In this document: positions 7,927-17,870 of the stretch, in pieces
Position numbering within the stretch: the stretch's first letter is position 1
Layout: every line of letters begins with the position of its first letter
Origin: JAGGAG01 sp964638035
Lineage (GTDB): Bacteria > Gemmatimonadota > Gemmatimonadetes > Gemmatimonadales > GWC2-71-9
Assembly: GCA_964638035.1 (NCBI GenBank)
Contig: CAZWXD010000001.1
Span: forward strand, 1-64,000
Reading direction: 5' to 3'
DNA length: 64,000 bases
The notes under the pieces: generated by a model
Seen by the model: the letters and a program-made list of their open reading frames with translations, nothing else
The model's database searches: none
Told to the model about the DNA's origin: nothing
Translations under genes and position numbers: made by a program

Positions 7927-9225
7927 GTGACGATCCCTGCATCCCCGGGCCGCCGCGTCGCCATCGTCGCGGGGTGCCGCACGCCCTTTGCCCGAAGCGG
8001 CAGCACCTTCCGGGACGTGCCGGCGGTGACGCTGGCCCGCCACGCCGCGCGCGAGCTGCTCTACCGCACCGACATCGATCCCGCCGTGGTGGACGAGGTG
8101 GTGGTGGGCCAGGTGGTGCCGTCCGTGCTGGTGCCGAACGTGGCGCGCGAGGTCAGCCTGCTGCCGCAGTTCCCCCGGACCATTCCCGCCTACACCCTGA
8201 ACCGCGCCTGTGCCTCCGCCGCGCAGGCCATCACCAATGCTGCCGACCAGGTCCGGATGGGCCACGCGGACGTGGTGCTGGCCGGGGGCGTGGAATCGCT
8301 GTCGGACATCCCGATCCTCCATTCGCGCCGCTTCAGCCAGCTCCTGGTGGAGGCCAGCAAGGCAAGGACCCTGGGCCAGCGACTGGGCGTGTTCGCCAGG
8401 GTGCGGCCGAAGGACCTCGTGCCGGTCACGCCAGCCATTGCCGAGCCGTCCACCGGCGAGAGCATGGGCCAGTCGGCCGAGAAGATGGCCAAGGAGAACG
8501 GGATCTCCCGCGAGGCACAGGATCGCGTGGCCCTGATGAGCCACGAGCGCGCCGCCGCGGGCACGGCCGATGGCCGCCTCACGGCGGAGATCGTGCCCTG
8601 GTTTGGCGGGCGGCAGGGCGACGAGGTGACCACGAGCGACAACGGGATCCGGACGGACACCTCGCTGGACCAGCTGGCGAAGCTCCGGCCGGTCTTCGAC
8701 CGGCAGTACGGGTCGGTCACGGCAGGCAACTCGTCGCCCCTCACCGACGGGGCGGCAATGGTGCTCCTGATGGCCGAGGAACGGGCCCGGGAGCTGGGTT
8801 TCGAGCCGCTGGCGTTCATCCGCAGCTACGCCGTCGCCGCGGTGGACCCCGGTTGGCAGCTCCTCATGGGGCCGGCCTACGCCGTGCCGAAGGCGCTGGC
8901 CCGCGCAGGCATTGCGTGGAGCGACCTGGACCTGGTGGAGATCCACGAGGCCTTTGCCGCCCAGGTGCTCTCCAACGCGCAGGCTTGGGCGTCGCCCGAG
9001 TGGGCGAAGAAGCTGGGGCTCGCGGCACCGGTGGGCGAGGTGGACTGGGAGCGGACCAACGTGATGGGAGGATCCATCGCCATTGGCCATCCCTTTGGCG
9101 CCACCGGGGCGCGGCTCGTGACCACGCTCGCGAACGAGATGAAGCGGCGCGGTGCCCGGTACGGGCTCGTGTCGATCTGCGCGCAAGGCGGGATGGGGAG
9201 TGCCCTGGTGCTGGAGGGGGCGTGA
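7927..9225 (+). CDS. fadI: Thiolase (acetyl-CoA C-acyltransferase)
   Basis: 432 residues from the GTG at 7927. The nucleophilic cysteine lies in NRACASAAQA near residue 95. The C-terminal half has GHPFGATGAR and the second catalytic cysteine in SICAQGGMG. It carries out the last step of fatty-acid beta-oxidation, thiolytic cleavage of 3-ketoacyl-CoA. It overlaps the next gene by GTGA, so the two are translationally coupled. FadI (trifunctional partner of FadJ) is preferred over FadA because of length and gene order. Confidence 0.92.
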   Translation: MTIPASPGRRVAIVAGCRTPFARSGSTFRDVPAVTLARHAARELLYRTDIDPAVVDEVVVGQVVPSVLVPNVAREVSLLPQFPRTIPAYTLNRACASAAQAITNAADQVRMGHADVVLAGGVESLSDIPILHSRRFSQLLVEASKARTLGQRLGVFARVRPKDLVPVTPAIAEPSTGESMGQSAEKMAKENGISREAQDRVALMSHERAAAGTADGRLTAEIVPWFGGRQGDEVTTSDNGIRTDTSLDQLAKLRPVFDRQYGSVTAGNSSPLTDGAAMVLLMAEERARELGFEPLAFIRSYAVAAVDPGWQLLMGPAYAVPKALARAGIAWSDLDLVEIHEAFAAQVLSNAQAWASPEWAKKLGLAAPVGEVDWERTNVMGGSIAIGHPFGATGARLVTTLANEMKRRGARYGLVSICAQGGMGSALVLEGA

Positions 9226-11348
9226 GCAACTTCAGGGTAGAGCGGTCCAACGATGTCGCCGTCGTCACGCTGGACGTACCCGGCGCGCCGGTGAACACGC
9301 TGTCGACGGCCATGGCGGCGGAGTTCGGCGCCCTGCTGGCCGAACTCGGGGGCGATGCCGCGGTGCGCGCCATCGTCCTGCTGTCGGGCAAGGCGGACAA
9401 CTTCATTGCCGGCGCTGACATCGAGCAGTTCCGCGAGCTGCAGGGCGTCGATGAGGCGACGGCCCTGAGCCGCTCGGCGCAGGAGCTGATGGATCGCGTC
9501 GCGGCGTCGCCCAAGCCGGTCGTCGCCGCGATCCATGGTGCGTGCCTGGGCGGGGGGCTCGAGCTGTCCCTGGCCTGCCACTGGCGCGTGGCCACCGACC
9601 ACCCGAAGACCCAGCTTGGCCTGCCCGAGGTGCAACTGGGCCTCATTCCGGGCGCCGGCGGGTGCAACCGGCTCCCGCGACTCATTGGCATCCGGGCGGC
9701 GCTCGACATCATCCTGGCGGGGAAGAGCGAGCGTGCGCCCAAGGCACGGAAGCTTGGCCTGGTGGACGAACTGGTCCATCCGGCAATCCTGCGCCAGGTG
9801 GCGATGGCCGCGGCGGAGCGGCTTGCCCGCACCGGCGCGCCCTTGCGGCGGCGAGGCAGCGACGTGGCCGCCCTCCTGCTGGAGGGGAACCCGCTGGGCC
9901 GGCAGGTGGTGTACCGCATTGCGCGGCAGGCGGTGGAGAAGAAGACGGGCGGGCACTACCCCGCGCCGCTCGCTGCGCTGGAGGTGGTGGCGCACGGCAT
10001 GGAGCATGGGATGGAGGAGGGGCTGCACCTCGAAGCACGTCGCTTCGGCGAGCTGGCGGTGACCGACACCTCACGGCGGCTGGTGGAGATCTTCTTCGCC
10101 ACCACGGCGCTCAAGAAGGACGACGGCGTGCCGTCAGGACTCGTGGGTGAGGTACCCGAGGTGAAGCGGCTCGGCATCGTGGGCGCCGGGTTCATGGGTG
10201 CCGGCATCGCGGGAACCGCGGCGCTCAACGCCCAGGTGGAGGTGCGGCTGCGTGACGCCGAGCTGCCGCGGGTGGGGAAGGGCATCCGCGCTGCCACGGC
10301 CATCCTGGACGAGCGGCTCAAGCGCCGCCGGCTGGCGCGGCCGGAGCACCAGCGGCGGTCAGCGCTCATCAGCGGCGGCATCGACGCCACGGGGCTCCGC
10401 ACGGCCGACCTCATCATCGAGGCGGTGTTCGAGGACCTCGAGGTGAAGCGGGGCGTGGTACACGACCTCGAGCAGGTCGTGCAACCCGGCACCGTGATCG
10501 CCAGCAACACCTCCACCATCCCGATCGCCGACATCGCCGCACAGGCCGCCGAGCCGGGCCGCGTGCTCGGCATGCACTTCTTCTCGCCGGTCGAGAAGAT
10601 GCCGCTGCTGGAGGTGATCCCGCACGAGAGCACGGAGCCGCGTGCGGTGGTGCAGGCGGTGCGATTCGGGCGCAAGCTGGGCAAGACAGTGATCGTGGTG
10701 GGCGACGTGCCAGGCTTCTGGGTGAACCGGATCCTCACCCCCTACCTCAACGAGGCCGGCATGCTGCTGCTCGAGGGCGTGCCCATCCCGGTGATTGACC
10801 GCACCATGACCCGCTTCGGCTTCCCGGTCGGTCCCATCACCCTGCTGGACGAAGTGGGGCTCGACGTCGCCGCGAAGGCTGCTGGCGTGATGCACGCCGC
10901 CTTCGGCGAGCGCCTTGCACCCTCCGACCTCGTCCGCCGCGTGACCGGCGACGGGCGGCTCGGGCGCAAGAACGGGAGGGGGTTCTACCTGTACCGCGAC
11001 GGGAAGAAGGGCGAGCCCGATCCGTCGATTTACCCGCTCCTCGGCATCAAGCCGGAGCAGGAGGCGGATGCGCGGCTGGTGGAGCAACGCCTGGTGCATG
11101 CCATGCTGAACGAGGCAGCGCTGGCCGTGGAGGACGGGGTGGTGCGCACGCCACGCGATGGCGACATCGGCGCCGTGTTCGGGATCGGCTTCCCGCCCTT
11201 CCGGGGCGGGCCGCTCCGGATGATCGACGCCCTCGGTGCCGCGCAGGTGGTGCGGACCCTGCGCGGGCTGGTGGACGCCTTCGGTCCGCGGTTCGAGCCG
11301 GCCCCGAGCCTGGTGGAGATGGCAGCCCGGGGCGGCCGCTACTACTGA
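9222..11348 (+). CDS. fadJ: Enoyl-CoA hydratase / 3-hydroxyacyl-CoA dehydrogenase
   Basis: 708 residues from the GTG at 9222, the typical length of the multifunctional alpha subunit. Residues 1-190 are the crotonase domain, with the oxyanion-hole segments IAGADIEQF and HGACLGGGLELSLAC. The NAD-binding domain begins near residue 317 (GIVGAGFMGAGIAG), followed by SNTSTIPI, HFFSPVEKMPLLEVI and PGFWVNRILTPYLNEA. It hydrates enoyl-CoA and oxidises 3-hydroxyacyl-CoA in beta-oxidation, together with the thiolase encoded just upstream. Confidence 0.95.
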   Translation: MSNFRVERSNDVAVVTLDVPGAPVNTLSTAMAAEFGALLAELGGDAAVRAIVLLSGKADNFIAGADIEQFRELQGVDEATALSRSAQELMDRVAASPKPVVAAIHGACLGGGLELSLACHWRVATDHPKTQLGLPEVQLGLIPGAGGCNRLPRLIGIRAALDIILAGKSERAPKARKLGLVDELVHPAILRQVAMAAAERLARTGAPLRRRGSDVAALLLEGNPLGRQVVYRIARQAVEKKTGGHYPAPLAALEVVAHGMEHGMEEGLHLEARRFGELAVTDTSRRLVEIFFATTALKKDDGVPSGLVGEVPEVKRLGIVGAGFMGAGIAGTAALNAQVEVRLRDAELPRVGKGIRAATAILDERLKRRRLARPEHQRRSALISGGIDATGLRTADLIIEAVFEDLEVKRGVVHDLEQVVQPGTVIASNTSTIPIADIAAQAAEPGRVLGMHFFSPVEKMPLLEVIPHESTEPRAVVQAVRFGRKLGKTVIVVGDVPGFWVNRILTPYLNEAGMLLLEGVPIPVIDRTMTRFGFPVGPITLLDEVGLDVAAKAAGVMHAAFGERLAPSDLVRRVTGDGRLGRKNGRGFYLYRDGKKGEPDPSIYPLLGIKPEQEADARLVEQRLVHAMLNEAALAVEDGVVRTPRDGDIGAVFGIGFPPFRGGPLRMIDALGAAQVVRTLRGLVDAFGPRFEPAPSLVEMAARGGRYY

Positions 11349-11352
11349 ACGC

Positions 11353-13110
11353 TCACCGTGAGGCGGCGGCGAGGTCCCTCATGGCCTGGGCCATTGCCTT
11401 GACGCGCGGGGCATCACGGGCGCCCTTCACGTCGCGATCCACCTGGGTCGCGAGCCGGTCGAGCGCCGACGCGCGGGCCGCGCCGGACTGCTGCTCCGCG
11501 GCGTCCAGCGCCTTGGCGATCGCGGTGGTGCGCGCAACCGGCAGCCCGCGCCCGCGCACCAGCTGGTCGAGGTAGGACCGGACCACCGGGAATGCTGCCG
11601 GCCAGGTGACCTTCGGCTGGCTCTGCGGGTTGAACTCCTCATACACCACCAGCTTCGCCGCCGCGATCTCATTGGCCGACAGCTGCTCGCTCGGGACCAG
11701 CTCGAGGACATCGAGGCCCCGGGCCATCTCCGAGGAGTAGATCCGGCCGTTGTACCAGTACGCCCCCCACGATCCCGCGATGATGTTGGCGCCGCGCTCG
11801 CCCTCGACGGGGGCGGCGTTGGCCGGGCCACGGTCGAAGTAGGCGATCTCGAAGGGGTGGTCCGGGTCGGTGAAGTCGAAGACGTTGACCCCGCCCTGGT
11901 ACCACCCCTGCACCGAGATGTCGCGGCCCGGCACCGGCACCAGCGAGCCGTTGTGCGAGACACAGTTCTCCTGGGCCGCCTGCGCCGAGGGGAGCTTGAA
12001 GTAGGCGTGCTGGGTGAACTTCCGGGCGCGGCTGATGGTGAGGACGGTGTTGCCGCCCATCTCCAGCATGCTGGTGGCCTGGCACATCGGCCCGGTGCCG
12101 CCGCCCCACTCGTCAGTGAAGACCACCTTCGAGCCGTCGTTGCTGAACACTGCCGTGTGCCAGAGCGAGAAGTTGGTGTCGGCGACGGCATCGAGGCGCA
12201 CCGGCTTCTCGGGGTTCGAGATGTCCACCAGGAGGCCGTAACTGGAGCAGGCGCCGGCCAGGAGGCCGATGGCGGGGTAGGCGGTCACGTCGTGGCAGTT
12301 GTGCGGCCCATGGTCTGGCGCGTCGCCGCGGCGCGCGGCACGCCCGGCACGTTGTGGTGCCGGGGTCAGGCCGGTGAAGATCCTGGCGCCGGTGACGACC
12401 TCGGCCCGGGCCGGGTTGTCGAGCGGCACCTTGATCACGTCGAGCCGGTAGCGTGAGTTGGACTCGTCGGCCGGGTCGGTGCCATTCACGCAGCCGGCCA
12501 TGCCCTCGCGCACCGGGGCGCTTCCCGACACGTAGATGTAGGCGATGTTCCGGTCGGTGGGGTGGGGGATCACCGTGTGGGTGTGCGATCCCTTGCAGGT
12601 CTGCACGTTGGCCACCAGGCGCGGGTTGCGTGGATCGGAGACGTCGAAGATCCTGACGCCAGCCATGTGCTCGGATGCATTGGCAACGCCGCCCTTCGCG
12701 CAGTCATTCCGGTTGCCGTTGCCCTCGGCCGAGATGAAGAGCAGGCGACCGATGATGGACGGGTCGCCCTGGGACGTGATGCACGGGTACTCCCTGACCA
12801 GCACCGGGCGGCTCGCATCGGAAACATCCCAGATCGAGAACCCTGCAAAGTTGCCCTGGTACACCAGGTTGCCGCGGAAGGCGAGGTCGGAGTTGACGAA
12901 GGTGAGGCCGCGGATCGAGTCGAAGGCCGGCGGCTTCGGGGCGGAGGCGAGCAGCCGCATCCCGTGGAGGGCCGTGCCCGGCGCCTGCAGGCTGGCTCCC
13001 AGGCCGTCGCGCGGGTCATTGCCCGCGGGAAAAGTCTGGGCCCTTGCCGCCGGGGCGACAGCGAGCAACAGGGCGGCGATCCAGCCGGCGTGGATTCGTG
13101 GCATCGTCAT
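11353..13110 (-). CDS. Secreted LVIVD-repeat protein
   Basis: 585 residues with a clear Sec signal peptide (HAGWIAALLLAVAPAARAQ). The body has repeated short beta-rich units of LVIVD type (for example GFSIWDVSDASRPVLV and VRIFDVSDPRNPRLVA), which are expected to form a beta-propeller. The function of this family is unknown. A helical C-terminal region of about 100 residues follows the propeller. Its ATG at 13110 overlaps the stop of the DUF305 gene (ATGA), so it ends a three-gene unit: amidase, DUF305, LVIVD. Convergent with fadJ, with only four bases between them. Confidence 0.88.
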   Translation of the reverse strand: MTMPRIHAGWIAALLLAVAPAARAQTFPAGNDPRDGLGASLQAPGTALHGMRLLASAPKPPAFDSIRGLTFVNSDLAFRGNLVYQGNFAGFSIWDVSDASRPVLVREYPCITSQGDPSIIGRLLFISAEGNGNRNDCAKGGVANASEHMAGVRIFDVSDPRNPRLVANVQTCKGSHTHTVIPHPTDRNIAYIYVSGSAPVREGMAGCVNGTDPADESNSRYRLDVIKVPLDNPARAEVVTGARIFTGLTPAPQRAGRAARRGDAPDHGPHNCHDVTAYPAIGLLAGACSSYGLLVDISNPEKPVRLDAVADTNFSLWHTAVFSNDGSKVVFTDEWGGGTGPMCQATSMLEMGGNTVLTISRARKFTQHAYFKLPSAQAAQENCVSHNGSLVPVPGRDISVQGWYQGGVNVFDFTDPDHPFEIAYFDRGPANAAPVEGERGANIIAGSWGAYWYNGRIYSSEMARGLDVLELVPSEQLSANEIAAAKLVVYEEFNPQSQPKVTWPAAFPVVRSYLDQLVRGRGLPVARTTAIAKALDAAEQQSGAARASALDRLATQVDRDVKGARDAPRVKAMAQAMRDLAAASR

Positions 13111-13802
13111 GGGGCTCCGTTGAGGTCGTCGAGCATCTCGCGCATCAACCCGATCTCGATCTCCTGGACCAGGCGCACTTCGTTGGCGAACACGTTCACG
13201 TCCACGTCCTGGCCCGCGCGCGGCGTGGCGAAGAGGTCGGTCACCATGGCCAGCGCCCCCTCATGGTGCCGGATCATCAACTCGAGGAACCGGCGGTCGA
13301 ACACGGTGCCGCTCGCCCGGGCCAGCGCATCCAGCTCCTCCGCCGTCAGCATCCCGGCCATCGTGATCGTCCGCCACGACGCCGTGTCAGGCACCCACTG
13401 GCCGCGGTCGTGGAGCCAGCCCTGCATCAGGGTGATCTCCGATTCCTGCGACTGGTCAATCTTCCGGGCGAGCCGGATCAACCGGGTGTTGGTGCTGCGG
13501 GAATCGGCCAGCTGCGACATCACGATCGCCTGCGCGTGGTGCGCCACCATCCCCTGCATGAAATGGACGTCGGCGACCGTGTACGCCGCCCCGGCGGGCA
13601 CCTGCACGTCGTCGGGGAGCCCGGCATGGTGGTGCTCGTGGCTGCCATGCCCAGCCGCCACCGTGTCGGCATGGGGGGCAGGAGCAGCCTGGGGAGCTCG
13701 AGCGTCGTGCCCGGCGGGCGCTGCAGGCGGCACCGGGTTGGCCGGTGCGCAGGCAGCGAGGAGCAGCAATGCCAGGGACAGGCGGGACCGCCTATGGGGC
13801 AC
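13107..13802 (-). CDS. DUF305 lipoprotein
   Basis: 231 residues from a GTG at 13802, which overlaps the end of the amidase gene by 11 bases. The N-terminus is a lipoprotein signal with lipobox LLAAC, followed by a Pro/Ala/His-rich linker. Two DUF305 units follow, with DVHFMQGMVAHHAQAIVMS and MIRHHEGALAMV. The paired HH motifs in this ferritin-like four-helix family are suspected metal ligands (copper or iron), but the function is not established. Predicted to be anchored at the cell envelope. Confidence 0.85.
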   Translation of the reverse strand: MPHRRSRLSLALLLLAACAPANPVPPAAPAGHDARAPQAAPAPHADTVAAGHGSHEHHHAGLPDDVQVPAGAAYTVADVHFMQGMVAHHAQAIVMSQLADSRSTNTRLIRLARKIDQSQESEITLMQGWLHDRGQWVPDTASWRTITMAGMLTAEELDALARASGTVFDRRFLELMIRHHEGALAMVTDLFATPRAGQDVDVNVFANEVRLVQEIEIGLMREMLDDLNGAP

Positions 13803-15408
13803 GGAACATCCGCGACTGCCGCTCGTACGCATGCGCCAGCGCCAGCACCCGGGCGTCATCGCCCGGCATGCCCACCACCGAGAGGTTGAGCGCCGGCAGC
13901 CCATCGGCGCCATAACCCGAGGGTACCGAGACTTCCGGCAGTGCCAGCCAGTTGTTGTACGACAGGGTGGTCTTGATCCGGGGCCACTTGTCCACGATGC
14001 GCGGGGCATTGAACGGCATGGTCGGCCACACCATTGCCACCACCCGCTCAGCCCGCATCGCGGCCACCAGGCGCTCCACCACGGTGGCACGAGAGCGCGC
14101 GAAGGAGAGCCCGGCCAGGTCCTTCGTCATGGGCGCCTGGAAGAACGGTTCCGCCTCCTCGTAGGTGGCGGGCAGCGCCTCGTAGAACGCCCGGAACGCG
14201 GGATACGCCTTGCGGAGGTCGCGGTGCGGGTCATCGCTCCGGCCGGCGAAGTACAGGTAGAGCGCATTGACGGTGGGAGCCGGGGTCCAGTCGTTCACGG
14301 CCACATCGCCGCGAGCCTTCGCGGCCTCGGCGAAGAGGTCCTCGTAGTTGGGTGCGGTCACGGGCGCATCGAACGACGCCACCTCCGCGCCGGCGGCCTT
14401 CAGGCTTGCGACCGCGCGGTCCCACGCAGCCACCGCCTCGGGCGCCATCTGCGCCCGGGGGATGTTGGCCTCCACCACGCCAATCCGAACGCCCGCCAGC
14501 GCATCGTCGCGGAGCGATGCGAGCGAGGCACCGTCCCAGGCCGCGGTGAGCGCCAGTGGGTCGGACGGGTCGGGCCCCGCGATCGCGGCGAGGAAGACCG
14601 CGGCATCGGCCACGTAACGCGAGAGCGGTCCGTGGGTGTCGAGGAAGGGCCAGGTGGGAATCACCCCGGTGCGCGGGACGAGCCCGAAGCTGGGCTTCAT
14701 GCCCACGACTCCGGTGAACTGCGCCGGGATGCGATTGGAGCCACCGTCATCGGTGCCCAGGCCCACGAACGCCATGCCCGTGGCGACCGCCACGGCGGAA
14801 CCGGCACTCGACCCGCCCGGCGTGCGTGTCCCCGTGGGATCATACGGATTCAGCACCTGGCCGGTGTGGCTGCTGGTGCCGTTGCCACGGAAGGCAAAGT
14901 CGTCCGCAGCCGTCTTGCCCAGGATCACGGCGCCTGCCGCACGGAGCCGGGTCACCTCGAGCGAGTCGCGCCTCACCGGGTCGGGAAAGAGCCTGGCCCA
15001 CTCGGCGCTCGACCCGGTGGTCGGGAGGCCGCGGACATCGTAGATGGACTTGGCAAAGACGGGGACGCCATCGAGCGGGCCACGCAGCTTGCCGTCGCGC
15101 GCGCGGGCGTCCGAGGCACGGGCGTCGTCGAGGGCGGTATCGGCGAGGGCGTCAATGGCGCGCCACCGGGCCCCGGTCGTGCGGCTCCGCTCCAGGGCGT
15201 GCTGCGTGACCTCGAGGGCGCTCCAGGCACCACGGCGCCGTCCCGCCTGGTAGTCGGCAATCGTGCCGCCGAGGGGATCGGGGTTCCCTGCATCGCGCGA
15301 CCACGCGGCACGCGGCAGCGCGCTCATCGCGGCAAGGGCGGCAAGCTGCGCAATGGCGTCACGCCGCGTCGGCCCATGGCGGCTTCCGGCACAGGTGTCG
15401 CCACTCAT
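13792..15408 (-). CDS. Amidase family protein with Tat-like signal
   Basis: 538 residues from the ATG at 15408. The N-terminus has a twin-arginine segment (TRRDAIAQLAALAAM) ahead of a hydrophobic stretch, suggesting Tat export. The amidase-signature catalytic Lys is in PVFAKSIYD; the cis-Ser and nucleophile region is GGSSAGSAVAVATG, with TDDGGSNRIPA downstream. The substrate is unknown. It leads a unit with the overlapping DUF305 and LVIVD genes. A longer in-frame ORF extends upstream to 15540, but it reads through the likely terminator-proximal region and lacks signal-peptide character. Confidence 0.88.
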   Translation of the reverse strand: MSGDTCAGSRHGPTRRDAIAQLAALAAMSALPRAAWSRDAGNPDPLGGTIADYQAGRRRGAWSALEVTQHALERSRTTGARWRAIDALADTALDDARASDARARDGKLRGPLDGVPVFAKSIYDVRGLPTTGSSAEWARLFPDPVRRDSLEVTRLRAAGAVILGKTAADDFAFRGNGTSSHTGQVLNPYDPTGTRTPGGSSAGSAVAVATGMAFVGLGTDDGGSNRIPAQFTGVVGMKPSFGLVPRTGVIPTWPFLDTHGPLSRYVADAAVFLAAIAGPDPSDPLALTAAWDGASLASLRDDALAGVRIGVVEANIPRAQMAPEAVAAWDRAVASLKAAGAEVASFDAPVTAPNYEDLFAEAAKARGDVAVNDWTPAPTVNALYLYFAGRSDDPHRDLRKAYPAFRAFYEALPATYEEAEPFFQAPMTKDLAGLSFARSRATVVERLVAAMRAERVVAMVWPTMPFNAPRIVDKWPRIKTTLSYNNWLALPEVSVPSGYGADGLPALNLSVVGMPGDDARVLALAHAYERQSRMFRAP

Positions 15409-15546
15409 TGGTTTCGCGGCGCCAGATCGGCAACGGCTGCCATGGCCATGGGCGTGTCTTGCATGGGGGGCTCCGGTCGAGGGCGAGGAAGAGCAAAGAG
15501 GATAGCACCGGGTCCCCGCGTGCGGCATGGCCCGCGGCAAACGGAA

Positions 15547-15570
15547 AGGGGCCCGGTGACCCGGACCCCT
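15547..15570 (-). terminator. Terminator hairpin after HExxH lipoprotein gene
   Basis: On the minus strand AGGGGTCCGG-GTCA-CCGGGCCCCT forms a 10-bp stem with one G-U pair, followed by TTTCCGTTT. It lies 40 bases after the lipoprotein stop and separates that gene from the amidase unit. Confidence 0.7.
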
Positions 15571-15610
15571 CTCCTGGCGTTGCCTGCCTCACGGAGGCGG
15601 CAGGTCAGCT

Positions 15611-16066
15611 TTACTCGAGCTCGTGGTGCTGGCCGTTGTCCACGGCGACGGTGGTCTCGCCGCCATCCCAGGTGGCCCAGGTCAGGTGGCAGCGCTGCTC
15701 GAAGTATTCCGGGGGGTGGCCGGGCCGGTCGAGGATTGCGTGGAGCATCTCATGCCGGACCACCATTTCGTGCTGCTGGTAGGCGCCGGCCAGGACGATG
15801 GTGATGCGGTCCCCGGCCTTGACCCGGATGCCAACCTTGGGACCCTGATCGGTCTCGAACGTGGTCACGTCGGGCACCACGTACCACTCGATCCGGCCCA
15901 TGTCGCCGGCAAGGTCGGAGCAGCCCTCAGTCTTCTGCCACCATGTCTGGTAAGCCACTGGGGCAGTGAACTCCTGTGCCCCCTCGGGCAGGACGACGAT
16001 TGGCTCCGTCGTGCAGCCGAGGAGCGGCAGGAGCAGCAGGGTTCCGAAGCTACGCAGGTTCCGCAT
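15611..16066 (-). CDS. Putative zinc-metalloprotease-like lipoprotein (HExxH)
   Basis: 151 residues. A lipoprotein signal (LLLLPLLGCTTEP) is cleaved before Cys. The mature part contains RHEMLHAIL, an HExxH zinc-binding motif, followed by HPPEYFEQRC, so a third ligand could be a downstream His or Glu. The small size and single HExxH suggest a minimal zincin-like fold. Activity is unproven and no family was recognised. It is flanked by a terminator and lies divergent from the M28 peptidase gene. Confidence 0.7.
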   Translation of the reverse strand: MRNLRSFGTLLLLPLLGCTTEPIVVLPEGAQEFTAPVAYQTWWQKTEGCSDLAGDMGRIEWYVVPDVTTFETDQGPKVGIRVKAGDRITIVLAGAYQQHEMVVRHEMLHAILDRPGHPPEYFEQRCHLTWATWDGGETTVAVDNGQHHELE

Positions 16067-16286
16067 GCGCGGGCCAACCTCCCCTGGGGTGAGCCGTCAA
16101 CTTTCACGGCACGCCGGACGTATATGCTTCGAGGTCCCCTTATGCGATCTCGGTGCCATCCCGTAACTCGTTGATTTTCAAGGATGTTCGGTGGCACGGC
16201 CGTGCGAATTCTCAACAACCGGGGCTGCAGGACTTCATGACATTGTTGAGGCCCCGCCACAACTCACCTTCTCCCTGGAGTCCGTC

Positions 16287-17870
16287 GTGATCCGCTCTGT
16301 TCGTTCGCTCCTTTCGGTGGTGGCATTGGGTGCGGTCAGCGCCCTGACTGCCCCGGCCGTCCGCGCGCAGTCGCTGGCGGTGGATGATCCCGTGCTGCGC
16401 CGCCTCTGGCACCTTGGCATGGACTCGAGCCAGGTACGCCCGCTCGCGCAGGCCCTGATGGACTCCATCGGTCCAAGGCTTACCGGCTCGCCGGGCCACA
16501 ACGCGGGGAACGCCTGGCTCCTGGCCCAGTATGCGAAGTGGGGTGTCGAGGCGAAGACCGAGCAGTACGGCACGTGGCGGAACTGGCGCCGCGGCATCAC
16601 GCACCTCGACCTGGTGGCGCCGCGGGTGCGGTCGCTCGAGGCGACGATGCTGGCGTGGAGCCCCGGCACGAAGGGAAAGGTCGAGGGCAAGGTGGTGATC
16701 CTGCCCGAAGTGGCCGACGGCGAGGCGTTCAGGAAGTGGCTGCCGAGCGTGAAGGGCAATTTCGTGCTGGTGTCGTTCCCCCAGCCCACCTGCCGGCCGG
16801 ACTCGAGCTTCAAGGAGTTCGCGCGGAAGGACACCTGGGAGAAGATGCTGGCCGACCGCAAGGCGGGGAGCGACGCCTGGGCCGAGCGCATCAAGAAGAC
16901 GGGCCTGTCGGGCGACCTGCTCCACACCGCGCTGGCCGATGCCGGTGCCAGGGGCGTGGTCACTTCGCTCTGGTCGCGGGGCTGGGGGGTGCAGAAGATC
17001 TTCGGCACCCGGGTGTCGAAGGCCCCGGTGCTCGACGTGAGCTGTGAGGACTACGGCTTGCTCTACCGCCTGGCCGAGGCCAACCAGGGGCCCGTCGTGC
17101 GCCTGGAGGCCGAGTCGGAGATGCTGGGCGAGGCGCCGGTGTACAACGTCATCGGGTCGATTCGCGGGACGGAGAAGCCGGATGAGTACGTGGTGCTGTC
17201 GGCACACTTCGACAGCTGGGATGGCGCGTCGGGCGCCACCGACAATGGCACGGGCACGATCACGATGCTGGAGGCGATGCGGCTGCTGAAGCAGGCCTAT
17301 CCCAACCCCAAGCGGACGATCATCGTGGGCCATTGGGGCGGTGAGGAGCAGGGATTGAACGGCTCGCGTGCCTGGGCCAAGGACCACCCCGAAGTGGTGG
17401 ACAACCTCCAGGCCCTCTTCAACCAGGACAACGGCACCGGTCGGATCCAGTACCTCTCGACCCAGGGCCTCGTGGGTGCGGTGCCGCAGCTCACCACCTG
17501 GTTCTCGCGCCTTCCGACGGAACTGACCAGTGAGATCCGCCTGCAGATTCCCGGCACGCCGTCCGGTGGGGGAACCGACAACGCGAGCTTCGTGTGCGCG
17601 GGGGCGCCGGCGTTCGGCCTGGCCTCCCTGCCGTGGGAGTACTTCACCTACACCTGGCACACCAACCGCGACACCTTCGACAAGGTGGTGGTCGAGGAAG
17701 TGAAGGAGAATGCCACGCTGGTGGCGATGTTTGCCTACCTCGCGTCAGAGGACCCGGTGAAGATGGGCCGTGAACGGCGCATCATGCCGGTGAGCCCGCG
17801 GACGGGGCAGCAGATGACATGGCCGGAGTGCCAGGCGGCGGCGCGGAGCTCGGCCGAGAGCCGGCGCTAG
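16287..17870 (+). CDS. Secreted M28 family aminopeptidase
   Basis: 527 residues from a GTG at 16287, with GGAG seven bases upstream. A Sec signal peptide (SLLSVVALGAVSALTAPAVRAQ) directs export. A PA-like insert precedes the peptidase core. Zinc ligands and catalytic residues are visible: SAHFDSWDGASGATDNGTGT (His and Asp), HWGGEEQGLNGS (Glu pair), NQDNGTG (Asp) and a late His in YTWHTNRDT. Proteins of this type are periplasmic or secreted di-zinc exopeptidases. A 12-base palindrome (16194-16205) lies in the leader region. Confidence 0.9.
   Translation: MIRSVRSLLSVVALGAVSALTAPAVRAQSLAVDDPVLRRLWHLGMDSSQVRPLAQALMDSIGPRLTGSPGHNAGNAWLLAQYAKWGVEAKTEQYGTWRNWRRGITHLDLVAPRVRSLEATMLAWSPGTKGKVEGKVVILPEVADGEAFRKWLPSVKGNFVLVSFPQPTCRPDSSFKEFARKDTWEKMLADRKAGSDAWAERIKKTGLSGDLLHTALADAGARGVVTSLWSRGWGVQKIFGTRVSKAPVLDVSCEDYGLLYRLAEANQGPVVRLEAESEMLGEAPVYNVIGSIRGTEKPDEYVVLSAHFDSWDGASGATDNGTGTITMLEAMRLLKQAYPNPKRTIIVGHWGGEEQGLNGSRAWAKDHPEVVDNLQALFNQDNGTGRIQYLSTQGLVGAVPQLTTWFSRLPTELTSEIRLQIPGTPSGGGTDNASFVCAGAPAFGLASLPWEYFTYTWHTNRDTFDKVVVEEVKENATLVAMFAYLASEDPVKMGRERRIMPVSPRTGQQMTWPECQAAARSSAESRR

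Noticed and set aside
16121..16286. tRNA gene before the M28 peptidase
   Set aside because: The TTCGA-like segment lacks a matching acceptor stem and anticodon arm.
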